NCBI RefSeq assembly: GCF_030161115.1
Contig: NZ_BSPQ01000010.1
Span: forward strand, 1 to 64,000
DNA: 64,000 nucleotides
Direction of reading: 5' to 3'
Origin: Psychromonas marina
Lineage (GTDB): Bacteria; Pseudomonadota; Gammaproteobacteria; Enterobacterales; Psychromonadaceae
Position 1 is the first letter of the stretch, and every line of letters begins with the position of its first letter. Positions 53,301-62,300 of this stretch are shown here, in pieces. Both the position numbers and the translations under genes were made by a program. The notes below the pieces were generated by a model. That model saw only the letters and a program-made list of their open reading frames with translations, was not told where the DNA came from and made no database searches.

Positions 53301-56300
53301 TATTGATGCACGTGAAAGTACCGGTAGTTTTTACGGTGAGGCAGGCGAAGATACTATTCTTTGGAACTACGTTGCGGGCAGTAATATTATTGTCGATGGT
53401 GGTGCAGATGCAGATATTCTGAGTGCCATACTGAACGACAATGCAAATGAAGTTACTTTGGCTAAAGACATCGCTAGTACAGCTGCTGTGTTAAGTGTTC
53501 GTGATGATAAAACTAACCCCGACGTTGCTTTTGATAAAATCACGCTGACCAATGTAGAAAGCTTAACACTAGAGTTAAAAGCCGGTGATGATGATTTGCA
53601 CATTAGTGATTTAATCGATACCGACTTATTAGTCGTGGACGTAGATGCGGGTTCTGAACTTGAAACAATGTGGCAGGCTGATTCGGGTGAAGGAAAAACC
53701 CAAGCTGTGACTCGAGCAGATAATCACTTGCAATATGTTCCTATCATCCCCGCTAGCGCGACTAATATCAGCATTAATTATTTGGGTGCGAGCGTTGATA
53801 TTGCTGATAATTCAGAACAGAGTATTACTGATGGGCTTAAACTGCTTGTAGGTATTGCTGAAAACAAGCTTTCGTCAAGTGATTTGGCCCTTAGCTCGTT
53901 AACCCATCTTGGTAAACAGCGCCTATTATTGAACCTTGATGAGTTTGGTTTTATTGCTGACAATCAGGCAAATTATGCTTTATTAACGGTTGAGTATACA
54001 GATAACCAAGGTGATCATAGCGTATATGCAGATTCAGCCGTCACCACCAGTGATAGTATGGATGCCAGACAGGGAGAATATTTCTACCGTGTTTCTCTAG
54101 AAAGTGGTATTTACTCATTTGATCCAGTTACTTCAGAGCCTATTCTTGATGATATTTATATTCCGGCAACTCAAGTTGTAGGTAACGATACGCAAGAAAT
54201 TAGCCTTGAAAGGGGCTTAGATAGAGTAACTCTATTTTATGGTTATAACACTGCAGCGATAGACAGTGGTCTGATCAACAACCTTGAAAATACAGAGTTT
54301 AATAATGTTGTAACCCTCTACAGTTGGATGACAGCGGCAGAGGTCGCTACGGCTATTAATGACGCCCTTGATAATGTCAGTGTGTCTGTATCATCAACAG
54401 ATGCTGGTGAAACGGGCTCTCCTTGGGTTATACAAATTGACTCAGCGGGCGCGAAACAATTTGCTTATCATTATCAGCAACAAGCTTATTCAGGACAAGA
54501 ATATAAAGAAGCAGATTCAAGTGACTTAGCTGCATTTTTACGTATTGCAGAAGCCGATGCCGGTGTATGGGATTATGCTTTTAATAGCGATGGTACGCCA
54601 TCATTAATCCTTGAAACAGCGATGATAGACAGTCAGTTAATTTGGTCTGATTGGATGAAAACAGCAGCTCTACAAATGGGTACAGAGCAAGTCAACTTGT
54701 TACCCGTTCACGAAAAAATTGTGGCTGCATTAGATACTGCTGACTTAACTGGAAAAGCTGTTGATTGGAGTGCTGCTACGAATGCATTACTTACAATCAT
54801 CAGTAGTTTTGAAAATTCACCACAGGTTAAATTAGTGGTTAGTACCCAAGATGGTTTGCCGGTATGGAGTCTGACCGAAACGCAACAGGCATCGCCATCG
54901 AATACCTATCACTTCACTGATTCTATTATCTCAATCGGTGAATCCGTTCATATTTTCTATAACGGACTCTACAAAACAATTAACTTCGATGATGTCTCTC
55001 TGAGCAAAGATCAGGAGTCTCGTCATATTGTTGTTGATAGTAATAGCGATAATTATAATGCTGAACTGGTTAACGCAGTTGCTAAACAGGTTAAAGCATT
55101 AACCGGGTTTGATGCACAAGTTAGCTATATTGCAGATGAATGGAAAATAGTCGTTGCTGGCTCACTCGAAGCTAGCTTGCAATTAACTACTAGTGTTGAT
55201 TTTGAACCTTTAAGTAGCCTAACGGCCAGTGAAGGACAAAATGCATTATATGTTGGTGAAGAAACAGGTGTATTAAGCGATGTCCGTTTCAGCTTAGAGC
55301 ATAATAATGTGCTTGATGGTAGCATCGATATATTCTCTACTATCAAGTCATCTTTTGTTATTAGTGCAACAACCACTAAACAACAGTTATTAGATGCTAT
55401 TGGCACACTTTCTGGTGTAACCATTGAAGTGCTAGCTGATGACCTAAGTGCTACAGATTGGACGCTGATTGTGTCTGATGCAGACCTTACGGATGGGGTT
55501 AGTATTGGTCTTCAGGCTGAATCTAGTCGTACCTCTCAACCCTTGGTATTGATTTCTCAATGGCAAGAAGGGACTTTGTTGGGTGAAAATGCACAAGTAG
55601 AAACGCTATTAAATGGTAGTAAGTTAATACTTCCGAATATTAATAGTGCCAGTAATTTTGCCCTTGAAATTGTTGGAGGAGCAACCACTGCGGTGTCTTT
55701 AGATAGCAGTAATATTACGACAACTAAATCATCAATAGCGGCCGCGTTGGGCTTAAATGAGGCGAACTTTACGCTGACTTATAACAACTCGAATTGGAAC
55801 ATTGATTTTGGCGCCAATCCGGCACTCAATGTTATTTTACATTACGACTTAATAGGGCTATCCGGTCAAACGGAAAAACTAGTATTAGGATCGAATAGCA
55901 CTACGCCACAATTAGATAATACTCGCCTATTTTTTGAAAACATGTCTACCGCAAGTGCCATAAATTTTGGAGGCGCACACATTGATTTATCTGATGGTTT
56001 AACTGCGGCTGAATTTGCAAACGCAGTAAGCACTATTGATGAAGCTGATATTGTTGTTACAGCGGGGCAAAATGGCAACAAAACAGGCTGGATTGTTGAT
56101 TTTCAAGGCGTAGTTGCACCAGACTTAACCGTGCAATATACATTTAATAATGGTAACAATTCTGGTAGCAAACAACTTGAACAGATGGAGCTGGATTATT
56201 CTCAGCAGTTATTATCAATTCCGCTAGGTTTCGAGCAAGTTAAGGTAAGTTATAACGGTGCAACTGCGATTGTTGACCTGACTGCCTACCAATTAGATGG

Positions 56301-59300
56301 AACAGAAACTGAGTCGGATTATCCCATTCAATATACCGCGGATGATCTGAGTAGTTTATTCACCGGTATTTCAGTGTTGGAAGCGGCGAGTATCAATGCA
56401 GTGATTAGTTCGGATCCTGAAGGCTTCATACAATTTACTATTATCATGCCAACCGGACAAACAGAATATTTTGCAGTTGAAATTACGCCTATTATTATGC
56501 CGATGGAAACGGCTGATGTCCAACAATCTGTTGCGGTCAGCAACAGCTTCGCAGTGCCTGTTCCTGCAGATAATACTTATCTTAAATTTGCCTTCACAGC
56601 AGGCTTGGTGAACGCTAATGAACTATTAACAATTACCAGTCCAACAGGTGATGGTTCTATAACCCCTGCAACAGTGGCATACCCAACAACGACTCCTGCG
56701 ATTGATGATGTTATTAAGTTGAGCCTAACTCAGAATGCGAACCTTGTAGAAGTTACCTTTACTTATGATGGGGTTAACTGGACGTCATCAAATGCGAGTT
56801 ATGCAATAACAGATACCAATACGCAATATGAAATTACGCGTACTTCAGCAGGTTTGTTCGATTTAAATAGTGCAGATTTTTATGCTGGTGCTAACCCATC
56901 AACAATGGTTACGCCATTAACAACCGCTTTATTTCAACAGAAATTGCTAGCTTACGCTAACCGTGAGGGGATAGAAGTATCCTCTATTGATGTGTCATTA
57001 AATGATGCACAGGATCAATGGGCGATTAGTGTTTATTCAGATGAAACGCTGCAGCTATATTATGACTTTAATGCAGGAGGTGAAGTTAGCGCTGCTCAAA
57101 ATTTTTCTGAAGTCACTAATAATAGTGTACAAAAAATTGTATTCACCACGCCCGAAGAGGTTGTGCAAATCAATGTGGCGGGAGAAAGTGTTTATCTCTA
57201 TACAAATGCAACTTCAACAGACATTGAAATAGCGTTAGCTTCTTTATCTGCTGTTTATCAAGCATCTGTAGTGGTAGACGGGAATAGTTGGACCATTACT
57301 TTTTATGACCCTCGTGTTGAAAGTCTGGAGGCAGAATATGCCATTTTAACTTGGCAGGTGGTAGATGACAGTATCGATAACATCGCGGTTGCAGAATCAC
57401 ATAAGACCATAGAGCGCCTCGATGATATGGGTATTTGGTCTGTAGAGCGTGATGTCGCCGTTAATAGCAATGATTATGCCGTTTATGGATTTGATGAAAA
57501 TACTAATAGCGGTGATTTTTTGATTAGTGCGGTACAAGTCATTGAACGTGAAGTGCCTCGAGCATTGTTAAAAGATGTTTGGGATTATAATGAGACAACG
57601 GGGGAATTAGAGAAAACCAATGAGCAAGACTGGTTCCTTGATCCACGTCTGGTGACCGATACCAGCGAAGACAATATACGTATAACAGGCTCTGATGCTG
57701 ATGATTTCTTTATTATAGGAAACCAGATTCTCAATGAAGATAGCGACGATGAAGAGGTGCAATTTGATGTGATGCAAATTAACCATACTCGTGATGCTAA
57801 TATCCTCAATTCAGGCAGTACCTTAGGTGATGGCGTGGTGATCAATTTACGTTCGATGACGCTGATTGATGGTGGGACCAACGATATTTTAAATATTGAT
57901 GGTGCCAAAGGTGATGACACGCTCATTGCTGGTTTGGTACCTAATTCACCAGATATCGTTGCTGGTGACGATATATTGCAATCAAAAATTGTTGCAGAGC
58001 TAGGGTTAATTGGCGGAGATGATAACGACTGGATTGTTGGTAGTCGTTATGATGATCGCATTGAAATGGGTAGTGGAGAAGATCGCGTTACAGGGAACGA
58101 AGGCGAGGATACCTTTATAGGTGATCCATTAAGCAGCGGTGATCTGTTACTTGAGTCTCGCAGCGGTACATTTATTCTTACAAATGATGAGCTTATCATC
58201 AAATATACTCAGAAAAAAGCCGATGCAAGCGGTGAAAGTGTTGTTGTTTCAGAGGAAAATGTTGAAGAAAAAGAAGATGTTAGTCTATTTGAAAGCTTTA
58301 TTTTTTACGGTGGCGCAGAAATCGATAATTTTTCGATTTCAGGTTTTACAAAAAATGCCATCCTTGATGGAACAGAAGGCGGCGATAATTACACAGTGTC
58401 ACTAACGGGGGAGCTTAGTAAAGCGTCTAATATCCGTATTCTTGACAGTGGCAGCTTGAGTACCGATACGGATACACTGGAATTACAAGGTGGTGGGGAG
58501 GACGATACGATTCACTTAGATGTGATTGCCTCTAGCAGTGATTATGAGATTGCCTACACCGCGCTCAGTGTGCCTTTGAAATTTAGCTATAACGGTGAAG
58601 AAACCATTGAAATCGATGTTAATTTGGATAATAGCGATGCTGCTTATCTTCTTAATCAACGTAAGGCCATAGAGTCTGCGTTACAGTCTTTAGACAGTAT
58701 CAGTGATGTTATTGTCAGTGGCGATGGTGTCAATGATCCATGGAAAATTGTGCTAGTCGATGCAGATCAAGACTATCTCGGATTCTACGAGTTATTAAAG
58801 GCGAATGACAATACAGAAGTCACTCAGCTTAAAACGGCTATTGTTGAACGTCTAGATAATGGTATAGGGGATGCTTTATTAGCGGGCGCACCTAATGTTG
58901 ATGCTATGTTTGATAACCCGATCAACCAACAACAGCTATTTTTCTATCGTGGAGATTGGCCTGCAAACTTAGCGGATTTAGCGGGTACTGAATTTACCCT
59001 AAATTACAATGGTGCAGAGTCTGAATTTATATTTGATAGCGCAACTCTTCCTGCATCTCAAAGTGCGCAAATTGTTAATTTCCGTCAACAATTAGAAAGT
59101 GCTTTACGGGCATTTGATGATGACGCTTCGATTACAGGTACAGGGACAGAACAAGATCCTTGGACCATTAATCTTGTTGGTGCCGCGACCGATCGCCATG
59201 ACAACTTCTTTACTGTAGAGCTTACTAATGTTGATACTGTAGACGGCTTCTTACAATTTACCGATCCTACTGATATTGCTGATGCTGCAGCTCAAACTAG

Positions 59301-62300
59301 AGCTTCTGCTGACTTTGGCACGATAGATGAATTCCAACGCGTATCTTACAACTTTACGGTAGAGCAAGTCGAAACGCATGGCCGAGAAGGTAATGATACC
59401 TTTATCATCGACGATACTGCAGCTGCTGTAAGCGTATATGGTGATCAAGGTAATGATAGCTTCCTGGTTGGTCGTGTTCTTAAAACCACAACAGTGATTT
59501 CTGACGGTAGAGAAGTTGAAATTGTTGATAGTAGCGATGCTAATGATCCTGGCATCACCGCAGGGGTGAGTTATAACGCTTATTTATATGGTGGTTCTGG
59601 TGATGACTATTTCGAGGTCAATCATAATGTTGCTGAACTGGAGCTCTATGGTGAATCTGGCGATGATACCTTCTTCCTAAAAGCTCATCTTGAACTTAAT
59701 CCATCAGCGACCCTTGGCGTTAGTGAAATGGCGGGTGGGAATATTTCTGCGGGAGCTGGAGATGCTGAAGGTGTTATCGATCCAAAAGATAAAGATACCT
59801 TAATTGATTATGTTGAAAATAACCGTGTTGAAATCTATGGAGGCAGTGGGTTTGATACGATTGTCATTGCTGGTACCTCTTTTGATGATGAGTTCTATAT
59901 CTATACTGATGAAGATGATCAACAGTATTTATATGGTGCAGGGATTAAGTTAGAGAACATCGACAGTATTGAAAGGTTGGCACTGGTTACGGGTAGTGGT
60001 GACGATAAAATATGGCTTTATGGCCTCGATGAAGGCTTGAGCTTGCTGATTAATTTGGGCTCAGGAGATGATGAAGTTATTATTGGTGGAGAATCTGAAT
60101 CCTTTGAAGTGACTTACCCTGGCGCCGCAGCAACTTATACAGTGGGTAAAGAAATTACGATTGAAGAGTTGGTCAGCACTCAAACTTATACTGATGCGAT
60201 CAGTTTGGTAAAACGCGAGTTCGTCTCCGGTGTTGATGATATCAAAATGCAAGATTTGTTTAGAGTCTTCTTTCATAAATGGTTCCCAACAGCCAAAGAA
60301 GAAGACGTAATCATTGATAAAGACCATTGGAATTTATTAGAAACGAACCTTGCAACTGCTTTGTATCACTTCCGAGCTGGTATTAATGCCACCAGTGACA
60401 GTGATATTTACTCAGGTAATTTTTCCCGTTACGTTAGTCAAACCAATGATATTTTAAATCAATTTTCTTATTTACCAGGACAATATGACCAAAACTCTGC
60501 AACTTCAGGTTTGGCTAACATAAGAGCACTGCTCAGCAGTGATCAGTTAGCGCAAATGCCTGATAGATTAGATGTTTCTGGCGTTCAGGCGCTGTTAGGT
60601 GGTAGTCAAATTTGGATTGATAAGTGGGTCGATGGACCTATGGGGTTATTGTCAGTGGACGATATACTCTTTACCGATTACCTTAGAAAAGCGCTGGGTT
60701 ATTCTCTTTATGGTGATTTCCTTCACGGTCATACTCATTCACCTATCAACCTTGAAGGTGGCCATATTGTCACCAGTGAAGTACCAGAAGCGGGTACTGC
60801 TAGGGGCGCAATGCCACATGTTACGGGTGTTGATCAGAAAGATGAAAGTTTCATCTTCATCTCAGATGATCAAGTTACGGAGCATGGAAATAATCAGACC
60901 GGTGGTGATTTACTCGTTGATCTCTTGTCACTATTCTATGATGTAGAAGCAATCAATGACGTTACCTATAACATTGTGGAAACATGGCAAGCTGCACAAG
61001 TTGATGGGTTAGCTTCCTATCGTTTTGCGGATTTACCCGAACGTACAGAAACCCGTTGGATTCCAGAAAGTTATGATCTTTCGCGTATTGCTGGTGTGGT
61101 TCGCATCGCAGGTGCTGCAGGTGAAGATACGATTACAGTTAATGCTAAAGATGATGTTGCACTGAATGTTTCACTTGCTACAGAAACATTGCACCTAGGG
61201 GAATTTATCTTCACTGGTGATCCAATGCAAACGCAGGAAGTAAAAGATGCGCAGGTCGCACAGGCGTTGATTCTTGAAAATGGTGGCAATAAACTTGATG
61301 TGGATTATATTGCTCAACAAAGCATTATTAATTTGGCTCAAACAGCACAGTTAGATTGGCTTGAAAGTGCCTATGTTACTGCTGAAAGTGGTATAGATAT
61401 TTCCAGAGTTGACGTGCAGGATGCACTGATTCGAGCGCATAAAGAAACCAGCATTAACGTCATAGACAGTTTAAGAGATGGCACTTTAGCGAGTGTTGAT
61501 GTCAGTGTATCAATAGACCGAGAGGTACCTGGTAGTACTCAGGGAAGTGCTGATATCAAGTATACGCTTGAAAATGAATTGCTGAATCTACAGCAAGCGT
61601 GGAATGAGCTTAGTGATAAGTTATCCTCTTTCACTTGGAGTCAGGCCTCTGAATCGTCTGCCGATGCACAGCTGCGTCAGGGATGGTTTATTAATATGGG
61701 GGATTTCATAAAGCACGGCCTCTATCTAGCCAACTCTAATTACACTAAAGTGCTTGCTAATTTCAGTATTGATTCCCTAAACGGAATGTTGATTTCTGAA
61801 CCATTAGAGTTCTTATTAACTAATAATGGTAATGCATTTGATGATCTAAAAGCCAAGCTAAATGACCTGCATGCTTATCTCACCTTAACCGTGGTGACAG
61901 AAGATCTCAAAACAAAAAATTATGTCACGTTAGGAGAATCTGCTTTACGTGTGTATCAGCAAAATTCTCCAGCGCTAGGCAGCAGTGAGTCAATTCGTCG
62001 CTATACCGATGGATTATGGGCACAAGCAGATGTGACGCTTGGTAATGCTTGGAATGATGCGACTAGCTCTTTTGCTGGGCGCATTGATTTGACTGATATT
62101 CTTGGACCTGTTGAGGCTTTACAAGTTACCGATACAACGGATCCTGCCTTAGCGTTATTGCAAGCGATTGTACCCGGCACTCCTACGACTTATATCAATC
62201 TAGGAAAGGGAACTTCTACGGATAACCTTGCTGGTCAAGAAATTGAAATGCTGAAAGAGTATAAAAGACAATTAGCGGTGCTTGATAAGTCTTATTTCAC

